Source: Elusimicrobiales bacterium
Lineage (GTDB): Bacteria; Elusimicrobiota; Elusimicrobia; Elusimicrobiales; Elusimicrobiaceae
Direction: 5' to 3'
NCBI GenBank assembly: GCA_030540535.1
Contig: JAUNWB010000112.1
Coordinates: forward strand, 1 to 5,440
Length of the DNA stretch: 5,440 bases
Shown here: piece by piece, positions 1 through 5,440 of the stretch
Numbering within the stretch: position 1 is the first letter of the stretch
Layout: each line of letters opens with the position of its first letter
Translations under genes and position numbers: made by a program
Notes under the pieces: model-generated
The model's input: only the letters and a program-made list of their open reading frames with translations
What the model was told of the DNA's origin: nothing
Database searches by the model: none

Positions 1-1050
1 TGGTGGAAGTCCCTGCGTGCGGCTCCGGCGCGCGCGGCGGCGGTCCCGTCTTCCCGCGTGGTACAGGGGAAGATTCTTCCTTCTCCCGGGCATGTTGTTA
101 TTCCATCCTGGCAAATTGAACTGGAAAGATATGTGGCCCGCACGGCGGTTCCTACAAAGCTGACGGCCCTTTCTTACACCCCCCGTCCCGTATCTCCGGA
201 AATGAAAGAAGTCTTTGGGTCGCGTTATTCAAATACCATGGGGCTGTTTGAAAAATTTAAAAAAGAAACGTCCCCTTTTTTGTATTACCAGATAAAACCC
301 TCCGAAAGACGCCGGGTGGAGCCTATACAAAAAGCCGAACTGCTGCCGAAAGTGATAGAAATGGAAAAAAGTTTAGTGCTGCTGGCGGCGGTGGTAAACG
401 TGCAGGAAGATGAGGCCTTGTCTTTTGCGCTGGATTATACTGCGCGCGTGCGCGATGAACTCATGCCGGAGCTGAAGGGATTATCCGGTATTGATTTATA
501 TTTCTCCCGCTCAGACCGGAAGTTTGTGGGGGACGAGTTTTATCTGCTGCATGAAACGCAGTCACATCGCCGCCCCTCCCTTTTTCGGCGCGGGTCGTCG
601 TCACGTCAGCCGGCAAAGCTGCCCGCCAATTTGCGCATAGCCGTGCTGAACGACAGCCAAAGCGTGTTGGAGCAAATGCGGCTTTTGCACGGAAAAGGTG
701 CGTTTGTCAACGGCGGAAAACTGTTCTGTTTTACCCGGGCGGATGAGGTGTTGGCGTCTGTGCGCGCCGGGACAAATTATGACCTTATTTTAACGGATAT
801 CATCGTGCCCGGAGGCGGGGGATATTACCTGGTTCACCAGCTGCGCAAAGACGGCTTTTCCGGCACGGTGATTGCGCTCTCCGCCTATGAAAGGGACGAC
901 TCCATGGGACTTGATATGTTCAAACGCGGCTTTGACGGGATGTTTACGCTGCCGACGGGTTTTGAATACGCACCGTCCTGGCCGTCCGATATCGAGCGCG
1001 GCCTGAACAAGTATTTCGCTTTGCGCGCGCGTTACGGCTGGAGGCGTTGA
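1..1050 (+). CDS. Protein of unknown function with a C-terminal degenerate receiver (CheY-like) domain; 5' end outside window
   Basis: The reading frame is open from base 1 to the TGA at 1048-1050, giving 349 visible residues. A GTG at 58 is the first possible start, but no Shine-Dalgarno precedes it and the frame stays open upstream, so the gene most likely begins outside the window. Residues below count from GTG58. Residues 1-180 resemble no family I recognise. They are soluble-looking, with no membrane segment or signal peptide, and an Arg/Ser-rich linker follows (about 174-190). Residues 193-310 look like a response-regulator receiver. Strand 1 is LRIAVLND (N198, D199), the presumed phospho-acceptor is D247 in LILTDIIVPGGGG, and S275 sits at the conserved Ser/Thr position in VIALSAYE. 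The usual Lys of strand 5 is replaced by T297 (MFTLP) and the N-terminal acidic pair is reduced to Asn-Asp. No output domain follows. The receiver call is fairly secure; the role is unknown. It is separated from the hydrogenase operon by its own stop and a strong promoter. Confidence 0.75.
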   Translation, partial: WWKSLRAAPARAAAVPSSRVVQGKILPSPGHVVIPSWQIELERYVARTAVPTKLTALSYTPRPVSPEMKEVFGSRYSNTMGLFEKFKKETSPFLYYQIKPSERRRVEPIQKAELLPKVIEMEKSLVLLAAVVNVQEDEALSFALDYTARVRDELMPELKGLSGIDLYFSRSDRKFVGDEFYLLHETQSHRRPSLFRRGSSSRQPAKLPANLRIAVLNDSQSVLEQMRLLHGKGAFVNGGKLFCFTRADEVLASVRAGTNYDLILTDIIVPGGGGYYLVHQLRKDGFSGTVIALSAYERDDSMGLDMFKRGFDGMFTLPTGFEYAPSWPSDIERGLNKYFALRARYGWRR

Positions 1051-1125
1051 GGGAATTTTTATAAGCGGATTTGTTGAACGGCTTTTTTGACGGATAAATC
1101 TTTTTTTCGGGCACCGTTTCTGTCC

Positions 1126-1154
1126 TTGACAGACCCCGCCGATGAAGTTATAAT
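1126..1154 (+). promoter_or_regulatory. Sigma70-type promoter of the hydCBA operon
   Basis: An exact -35 hexamer TTGACA (1126-1131) is separated by 17 bases from an exact -10 hexamer TATAAT (1149-1154). This is the full consensus for housekeeping sigma at optimal spacing. Transcription should start near 1160-1162, leaving a leader of about 100 bases before hydC. A T-rich stretch (1101-1107) lies upstream of the -35. It is the only strong promoter seen in the window and sits in the only real intergenic gap, so it most likely drives hydC, hydB and hydA together. Confidence 0.88.
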
Positions 1155-1158
1155 GGGG

Positions 1159-1175
1159 AAAACGGTTCCCGTTTT
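1159..1175. promoter_or_regulatory. Palindrome over the predicted transcription start (candidate operator)
   Basis: AAAACGG (1159-1165) and its exact reverse complement CCGTTTT (1169-1175) flank a TTC centre, and six T residues run from 1172 to 1177. The palindrome begins 5 bases after the -10 hexamer and covers the expected start site, a classic position for a repressor operator. In RNA it would be only a weak hairpin with three G-C pairs. It does not resemble the Rex operator (TTGTGA-type arms) that often controls NAD-linked fermentation genes. Function is inferred from symmetry and position only. Confidence 0.35.
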
Positions 1176-1251
1176 TTATTTCATGCGAATACAAGTCTTA
1201 CCGTAGTTTGCCGGATGCAGTTTGCCGTGCCGTACGTTTCACCCATCGTAT

Positions 1252-1257
1252 AGGAGA
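1252..1257 (+). promoter_or_regulatory. Ribosome binding site of hydC
   Basis: AGGAGA lies 4 bases before the ATG at 1262 (5 bases from the AGGAG core). It fixes the hydC start at this ATG rather than at the in-frame TTG at 1208, which has no such site and would add 18 residues not expected for NuoE-like proteins. Confidence 0.85.
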
Positions 1258-1261
1258 ACTT

Positions 1262-1747
1262 ATGACAGACAGATTCGAACCCGCCGCGCGGATTCTTAAA
1301 GACCATCAGTACGACAGTTCCAAGTTAATTCCCATCCTCCAAAAAGTGCAGGACGAATACAAATATCTCCCCGAAGATATTATGCGTTTTATCGCCAACG
1401 AGCTGGAAATTTCTCCCGCCAAAGTGTTTGGCGTAGCCACGTTTTTTGCGCATTTTGCCATTACGCCCAAAGGCAAGCACATTATCAAAGTGTGCAACGG
1501 CACTGCCTGCCACGTAAAAGGCTCCTCTTTCGTTATCAATACCGTAAAAGACATTTTGAAATTAAAAGAAGGGCAAGATACCACGGAAGACGGTTTGTTT
1601 ACTCTGGAATGTGTATCCTGTCTGGGCGCGTGCGGGCTGGCCCCCGTTATGGTGCTAGACGACGTCGTTTACGGGCAAATTACCCCGGCCAAAGCGGCCG
1701 AACTGATTGATTCCATCGTCAAAGCGGAGGCCCAGCATGGCAACTAA
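1262..1747 (+). CDS. hydC: HydC: NuoE-like [2Fe-2S] subunit of NAD-dependent trimeric [FeFe]-hydrogenase
   Basis: This 161-residue protein has the normal length for the NuoE/HydC family (24 kDa subunit of complex I). The N-terminal helical part (about 1-70) contains the typical run LIPILQKVQDEY and PAKVFGVATFFAHF. A thioredoxin-like domain follows and binds one [2Fe-2S] cluster through C78 and C83 (C-x4-C, in VCNGTAC) and C120 and C124 (C-x3-C, in CLGACGLAP). An additional C117 sits just before the second pair. The protein has no signal peptide or membrane segment and should act in the cytoplasm. In HydABC complexes this subunit packs against the NADH/FMN subunit and exchanges electrons with it. 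The ATG at 1262 was chosen for its Shine-Dalgarno. The last 11 bases overlap the start of hydB, implying translational coupling. A NuoE of respiratory complex I is unlikely because an [FeFe]-hydrogenase catalytic subunit follows and no other nuo genes are present. Confidence 0.93.
   Translation: MTDRFEPAARILKDHQYDSSKLIPILQKVQDEYKYLPEDIMRFIANELEISPAKVFGVATFFAHFAITPKGKHIIKVCNGTACHVKGSSFVINTVKDILKLKEGQDTTEDGLFTLECVSCLGACGLAPVMVLDDVVYGQITPAKAAELIDSIVKAEAQHGN
1726..1730 (+). promoter_or_regulatory. Ribosome binding site of hydB, inside the hydC end
   Basis: GGAGG lies 6 bases before the ATG at 1737 and within the last codons of hydC. It supports the start at 1737 over the upstream in-frame ATT at 1707 and shows that hydB is read from the same message by coupled initiation. 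Confidence 0.8.
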
Positions 1748-3620
1748 GAATATCGAAAACATCGCGCAGGAATATAATTCGGCGTACAAAAAAATTACGG
1801 GCCGCGTGGTTATCTGCGGCGGCACAGGGTGTATTGCGGGCGGTTCGTTAAAAGTGTACGAAGCGTTCCAAAAAGAAATGGAAAAACGCAAAATCGGTTT
1901 TTGCCTGCAAATCACCAAAGACTGCCACGAAAATTATTTAAGCCTCAGCGGCTGCCGCGGTTTCTGCGCGCAGGGTCCGCTCGTGAGCGTGGGCGACGTG
2001 TTTTACACCAAAGTAAAACCCGAAGACGTGGCGGAAATCGTCGAAAAAACGCTTTTAAAAGGCGAAGTGATTGACCGTTTGTTGTACCATAACCCCGCCT
2101 GCGACAAAAAAGCCAAAACGGTGGAAGACATCCCCTTTTATTCCCAGCAGGAACGTATCCTGCTGCACGACTGCGGCCGCATTAATCCCGAGGATATTAA
2201 CGAATACATCGCCCACGGCGGTTATGCCCAGGCCAAACGCGCGTATACGGAAATGACGGACGAAGAAGTCTGCAAAGAAATGATTGCTTCCGGCCTGCGC
2301 GGGCGCGGCGGCGGCGGTTTCCCGACGGGCAAAAAATGGGATTTAACCCGTGTGGAACCCGGCCCGAAAAAATACGTTATCTGCAACGCCGACGAGGGCG
2401 ATCCGGGCGCGTTTATGGACAGAAGCGTCATGGAAGGCAACCCCAACGCCGTACTCGAAGGAATGATGATTGCCGCGCGCGCCATCGGCGCCGACGAAGG
2501 TTATATTTACGTGCGTATGGAATATCCGCTCGCCATTCAGCGCGTGCGCACGGCCATTAAACAGGCCGAAGAACTTGGCATTTTGGGCGAAAATATTTTC
2601 GGCTCCGGCAAGAATTTTAAAATCAACGTAATGGAAGGCGCGGGCGCGTTCGTCTGCGGCGAAGAAACCGCGCTTATCGCTTCCGTGGAAGGCAAACGCG
2701 GTATGCCCAAAATCAAACCGCCGTTCCCCAGCCAGCGCGGTTTGTTCGGCAAACCCACGGTCATCAATAACGTGGAAACGTTAGCGACCGTCGCCAAAAT
2801 TTTGGAAATGGGCGCGGAAGAGTTCCGCAAAATCGGCACGCTCGGCAGCCCGGGCACCAAAACGTTCGCCGTTACGGGGCACATCGCCAACACGGGGCTC
2901 GTGGAAGTTCCCATGGGCACCACGCTGCGCCAGGTGATTGACGACGTGGCCGGCGGTACCACCAACGACGACGGCACCGTCAACAAAGCCGCCTTCAAAG
3001 CCGCGCAAATCGGCGGTCCTTCGGGCGGATGCCTTACCAAAGAACATTTGGACTTGCCGCTTGATTTCGATTCCTTAAAATCCGCGGGCGCGATGGTCGG
3101 TTCCGGCGGTTTGGTCGTCATGAACGACAAAACGTGTATGGTAAACGTGGCGCGCTTCTTCCTGGAATTTACCCAGCGCGAATCGTGCGGCAAATGCGTG
3201 CCGTGCCGCGAAGGTACGGAGCAGATGCTCACCATGCTTAACGACATCGTGGAAGGCCGCGCGACGCTCAAAACGCTCGAAAACCTGGAAGACCTGGCCA
3301 AAGCGGTGCAGAAATCTTCGCTCTGCGCTTTGGGCAAAACGGCGCCGAACCCGGTGCTTTCCACGCTTAAACATTTTAGAGAAGAATACCTCGCCCACGT
3401 GGTGGACAAACGCTGCCCCGCCGGCGTATGCAAGGCGCTGGCGCGCTTTGAAATCGTGGCCGACAAATGCAAAGGCTGCGGCATGTGCAAACGTGCGTGT
3501 CCGGTGCAAGCCATCAGCGGCGAAGTGGGCAAACCGCACCACATCGACCCCAAAAAGTGCATTAAATGCGGCGGATGCAAATCCACCTGCAAATTCGGCG
3601 CGGTCGTAACGGGCGCGTAA
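1737..3620 (+). CDS. hydB: HydB: NuoF-like NADH/FMN subunit of bifurcating [FeFe]-hydrogenase
   Basis: This 627-residue multidomain flavoprotein handles NAD(H) and splits or merges electrons between NAD, ferredoxin and the hydrogenase subunit. Domains in order: (1) a thioredoxin-like [2Fe-2S] domain, about 20-115, with C27 and C32 (C-x4-C) and C73 and C77 (C-x3-C, in GCRGFCAQGP). (2) The Nuo51 FMN/NADH domain, about 150-360, with GRGGGGFPTGKKW at 189-201, NADEGDPGAFMDR at 217-229 and GAGAFVCGEETA at 301-312. (3) An SLBB domain, about 378-445, with GGPSGG at 426-431. (4) A NuoF-type [4Fe-4S] site with C484, C487, C490 and C530. (5) A C-x4-C pair, C560 and C565, in CPAGVC, in the region I recall as carrying zinc in bifurcating HydB. 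(6) A C-terminal 2x[4Fe-4S] ferredoxin with C578, C581, C584, C588 and C608, C611, C614, C618. The N- and C-terminal Fe-S domains distinguish HydB from plain NuoF (about 450 residues). It overlaps hydC by 11 bases and ends 17 bases before hydA. The protein is cytoplasmic, with no export signal. Confidence 0.95.
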   Translation: MATKNIENIAQEYNSAYKKITGRVVICGGTGCIAGGSLKVYEAFQKEMEKRKIGFCLQITKDCHENYLSLSGCRGFCAQGPLVSVGDVFYTKVKPEDVAEIVEKTLLKGEVIDRLLYHNPACDKKAKTVEDIPFYSQQERILLHDCGRINPEDINEYIAHGGYAQAKRAYTEMTDEEVCKEMIASGLRGRGGGGFPTGKKWDLTRVEPGPKKYVICNADEGDPGAFMDRSVMEGNPNAVLEGMMIAARAIGADEGYIYVRMEYPLAIQRVRTAIKQAEELGILGENIFGSGKNFKINVMEGAGAFVCGEETALIASVEGKRGMPKIKPPFPSQRGLFGKPTVINNVETLATVAKILEMGAEEFRKIGTLGSPGTKTFAVTGHIANTGLVEVPMGTTLRQVIDDVAGGTTNDDGTVNKAAFKAAQIGGPSGGCLTKEHLDLPLDFDSLKSAGAMVGSGGLVVMNDKTCMVNVARFFLEFTQRESCGKCVPCREGTEQMLTMLNDIVEGRATLKTLENLEDLAKAVQKSSLCALGKTAPNPVLSTLKHFREEYLAHVVDKRCPAGVCKALARFEIVADKCKGCGMCKRACPVQAISGEVGKPHHIDPKKCIKCGGCKSTCKFGAVVTGA

Positions 3621-3624
3621 CCAC

Positions 3625-3630
3625 GGGAGA
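3625..3630 (+). promoter_or_regulatory. Ribosome binding site of hydA
   Basis: GGGAGA in the 17-base gap after hydB lies 7 bases before the ATG at 3638. It fixes that start. The longer frame from 3566 would place 24 residues of basic, non-family sequence inside the hydB coding region. Confidence 0.8.
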
Positions 3631-3637
3631 GCGTATT

Positions 3638-5374
3638 ATGGAAAACGAAAACTTTGTAACTATCGAAGGGAAAAGAGTCGCCATCGAAGGCGAAAAAAAC
3701 CTGTTGGAACTTGTCCGCAAAGCCAATTTCAACATCGTTACATTCTGCTACCACCCCGAACTGGCCGCTTACGGCGCGTGCCGTTTGTGCCTGGTGGAAG
3801 TGGAAGGCATGGGGATTGTGGCTTCGTGTACGGTAGCCCCGAAACCGGGGATGAAAGTGCGCGTAAACAGCGACGAAATCCGCAAACTGCGCCGCATCAA
3901 TTTGGAGCTGTTGCTGTCCTCCGGCAATCACAACTGCACGCTGTGTTCCAAATCCGGCAACTGCAAACTCCAAAAGCTCGCCAAAGATTTGGACGTAACG
4001 GAAATCCGCTTTAAATCCAAAAAGCTGGACAGCCACAAAGACGCTACGTCGCCCGCCTTGGTGCGCGACCACAGCAAGTGCATTTTGTGCGGCAACTGCG
4101 TACGCATTTGTAACGAAGTACAGGGTATCGGCGCGATTGATTTTGCGTTCCGCGGGTTCCGCTCCAAAATCGCCACTGCGTTTAACAAAGAACTCGGCCA
4201 AAGCCACGAGTGCGTATCCTGCGGCCAGTGCGCTCGCGTCTGCCCGACGGGTGCGTTAATGCCCAACTCTTCGGAAATTGAAGAAGTGTTTAAAGCCATT
4301 AACAACCCCGCCAAAAAAGTGGCGGTACACATCGCTCCGGCGGTGCGCGTGGGTCTTGGCGAGATTTTTGGCCTTCCGCAGGGGCAAAACGTGGACGGAA
4401 AAATCGCCGCCGCTTTGCGTATGCTGGGTTTTGACTACGTGTACGATACCGCTTTCGCGGCCGACCTGACGATTGTGGAAGAAGCGACCGAGTTCTTGGA
4501 ACGCTTCAAAAAAGGCGCCAATCTGCCGCAGTTTACCAGTTGCTGCCCCGCGTGGGTAAATTATGTGGAAAAATTCGCTCCCGAATTTATCCCCAATTTG
4601 TCTACCGCGCGCTCTCCCATGCAGATGATGGGGCCCATTTTGAAAGCCGATTTCGAAGAAAGAGGCGGCAAACGCGAAGACCTCGTCGTCGTAGCGGTGA
4701 TGCCGTGTTCGGCCAAAAAGTCCGAAGCCAAACGCGGCGAATTTTACGTGGACAATAACCCGGATACGGACTATGTCGTTACCACGGTGGGCCTCGCACG
4801 TATGATTAAAGAAGCGGGTATCGATTTCGCCAATCTGGAAAACGAATGGTTCGATATGCCCTTTGGTTCCAAAACGGGCGCGGGCGTGATTTTCGGCGCG
4901 TCGGGCGGCGTGATGGAAGCGGCGTTGCGCTATGCGCTTGCCGAGTTGGACCCTGCCAACGCGCGCAGCGTCAAATTTACAAGCCTGCGCGAAAGCAAAG
5001 TATTTAAAGAAAAAACCATTACCATCGGCGACATTAAAATCCGTACCGCCGTGGTGAGCGGCCTTAAAAACGCGCGCAAACTGTTGGACGACATCAAAGC
5101 CGGAAAAGACCATTACGACTTTATCGAAGTCATGTCCTGCCAGGGCGGCTGTGTGGCCGGCGCCGGCCAGCCGCAGTTTGACGGCTGGGCTCCGCGCAAA
5201 AAACGCGCCGAGGGCTTGTATCAGGAAGATACGGAACTGGCCTATAAATCGCAAGACAACAGCGGCGTTTTGGCGTTGTACGGGCGTATTTTGGATAAGG
5301 TGGGCGGCAAAGTGGCGCATCAGCTTCTCCATACGCACTACAAAGACAAAAAGGACCGCACCGGACAGAAATAA
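3638..5374 (+). CDS. hydA: HydA: catalytic subunit of [FeFe]-hydrogenase (group A, bifurcating type by context)
   Basis: This 578-residue enzyme reversibly reduces protons to H2 at the H-cluster. An N-terminal [2Fe-2S] domain has C37, C48, C51 and C64. A NuoG-type [4Fe-4S] site follows with C100, C103 and C109. Its usual His ligand, four residues before the first Cys, is G96 here, and a His lies at 98. A 2x[4Fe-4S] ferredoxin has C148, C151, C154, C158 and C192, C195, C198, C202. The H-cluster domain has all three signatures: TSCCPAW (C302 proton-transfer Cys, C303 ligand), MPCSAKKSE (M355, C357, K360, E363) and EVMSCQGGC followed by GAGQP (E497, M499, C501, C505). A small-subunit-like C-terminus (about 518-570) ends in the typical LLHTHY. 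Length and layout match the monomeric clostridial type (M3). It lacks the extra C-terminal [2Fe-2S] domain of the longer Thermotoga-type HydA. There is no Tat signal, so it is cytoplasmic. Lying directly behind hydC and hydB, it is best assigned to the NADH/ferredoxin-dependent HydABC complex. Maturases HydE, HydF and HydG must come from elsewhere. Confidence 0.96.
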   Translation: MENENFVTIEGKRVAIEGEKNLLELVRKANFNIVTFCYHPELAAYGACRLCLVEVEGMGIVASCTVAPKPGMKVRVNSDEIRKLRRINLELLLSSGNHNCTLCSKSGNCKLQKLAKDLDVTEIRFKSKKLDSHKDATSPALVRDHSKCILCGNCVRICNEVQGIGAIDFAFRGFRSKIATAFNKELGQSHECVSCGQCARVCPTGALMPNSSEIEEVFKAINNPAKKVAVHIAPAVRVGLGEIFGLPQGQNVDGKIAAALRMLGFDYVYDTAFAADLTIVEEATEFLERFKKGANLPQFTSCCPAWVNYVEKFAPEFIPNLSTARSPMQMMGPILKADFEERGGKREDLVVVAVMPCSAKKSEAKRGEFYVDNNPDTDYVVTTVGLARMIKEAGIDFANLENEWFDMPFGSKTGAGVIFGASGGVMEAALRYALAELDPANARSVKFTSLRESKVFKEKTITIGDIKIRTAVVSGLKNARKLLDDIKAGKDHYDFIEVMSCQGGCVAGAGQPQFDGWAPRKKRAEGLYQEDTELAYKSQDNSGVLALYGRILDKVGGKVAHQLLHTHYKDKKDRTGQK

Positions 5375-5407
5375 GGATAACGGCTGTACTTAACTTCTAC
5401 AATTCGC

Positions 5408-5440
5408 AGAACGGGCAGAAAGTATTTTTCTGCCCGTTCT
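5408..5440 (+). terminator. Probable intrinsic terminator of the hydCBA operon (3' side cut by window)
   Basis: A perfect 14-bp inverted repeat (AGAACGGGCAGAAA at 5408-5421, its complement at 5427-5440) closes on a 5-base loop, 33 bases after the hydA stop. Such a stable hairpin right behind the last gene of an operon is typical of a rho-independent terminator. The T-run that should follow lies beyond the window edge and cannot be seen. No T-run follows the hairpin when read on the other strand, so it does not look bidirectional. Confidence 0.72.

Noticed and set aside
1051..1125. Possible terminator for the upstream gene (T-runs at 1083-1088 and 1101-1107)
   Set aside because: No convincing stem precedes either T-run. 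The best pairings (AAGC with GCTT, ACGG with CCGT) are only four bases long, so no terminator is called.
790..1194. Minus-strand frame of 134 codons covering the intergenic region
   Set aside because: It runs through the consensus promoter and the end of the receiver-domain gene, has no family resemblance, and I saw no reason to favour it over the plus-strand reading.
1208..1261. TTG at 1208 as an earlier hydC start
   Set aside because: It lacks a Shine-Dalgarno sequence, and the added 18 residues are not typical of the NuoE family. ATG 1262 has AGGAGA at good spacing.
1100..1261. Rex-type redox operator or known riboswitch upstream of hydC
   Set aside because: I found no TTGTGA-N8-TCACAA-like site and no leader fold that I recognise as a riboswitch class.
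1262..3620. hydC and hydB as nuoE and nuoF of respiratory complex I or as formate dehydrogenase partners
   Set aside because: The HydB N- and C-terminal Fe-S extensions and the directly following [FeFe]-hydrogenase gene fit HydABC, and no other nuo or fdh gene is present.
2537..4207. Long open frame on the minus strand (556 codons) across hydB and hydA
   Set aside because: It lies wholly opposite two well-conserved genes and its translation shows no recognisable domain. It arises from the GC-rich third positions of the genuine genes. The 360-codon minus-strand frame at 4256-5338 is rejected for the same reason.
1..5440. Mobile elements, CRISPR arrays, tRNA or rRNA genes
   Set aside because: No transposase, repeat-spacer pattern, tRNA-like fold or rRNA sequence was seen. 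The window is filled by four coding regions and one short intergenic gap.

Overview
The window carries a complete three-gene operon for a cytoplasmic, NAD- and ferredoxin-linked trimeric [FeFe]-hydrogenase (hydC-hydB-hydA, all on the + strand). Upstream lies the 3' part of an unrelated-looking gene that ends in a degenerate response-regulator receiver domain. The hydrogenase points to a strictly anaerobic, fermentative or syntrophic bacterium. GC content looks moderate by eye and codon use is similar across the window. The lineage cannot be fixed from this sequence. Gut-type anaerobes such as Elusimicrobiota, or Firmicutes-like fermenters, would fit, but this is only a guess.

Layout: 1-1050 is an open reading frame that runs in from the left edge and ends in a receiver-like domain. 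1051-1261 is the only sizeable intergenic region. It holds an exact-consensus sigma70-type promoter (TTGACA, 17-base spacer, TATAAT), a short palindrome over the predicted transcription start, and a leader of about 100 bases. hydC (1262-1747), hydB (1737-3620) and hydA (3638-5374) follow. hydC and hydB overlap by 11 bases, and hydB and hydA are 17 bases apart. Each gene has its own good Shine-Dalgarno sequence. A perfect 14-bp hairpin (5408-5440) closes the operon at the right edge.

How the genes work together: HydC ([2Fe-2S], NuoE-like) and HydB (FMN/NADH, NuoF-like, with extra N-terminal [2Fe-2S] and C-terminal 2x[4Fe-4S] domains) form the NAD(H)-handling and electron-distributing part. HydA carries a chain of Fe-S clusters to the H-cluster, where protons and H2 interconvert. 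This architecture and gene order match the electron-bifurcating/confurcating HydABC group, which couples NADH plus reduced ferredoxin oxidation to H2 formation, or the reverse. The H-cluster maturases (HydE, HydF, HydG) are not in the window and must be encoded elsewhere.

This is a known type of system. The points that most deserve a second look are a displaced histidine at the usual His-ligated [4Fe-4S] site of HydA, the unusually perfect promoter with a palindrome on its start site, and the upstream degenerate-receiver protein.
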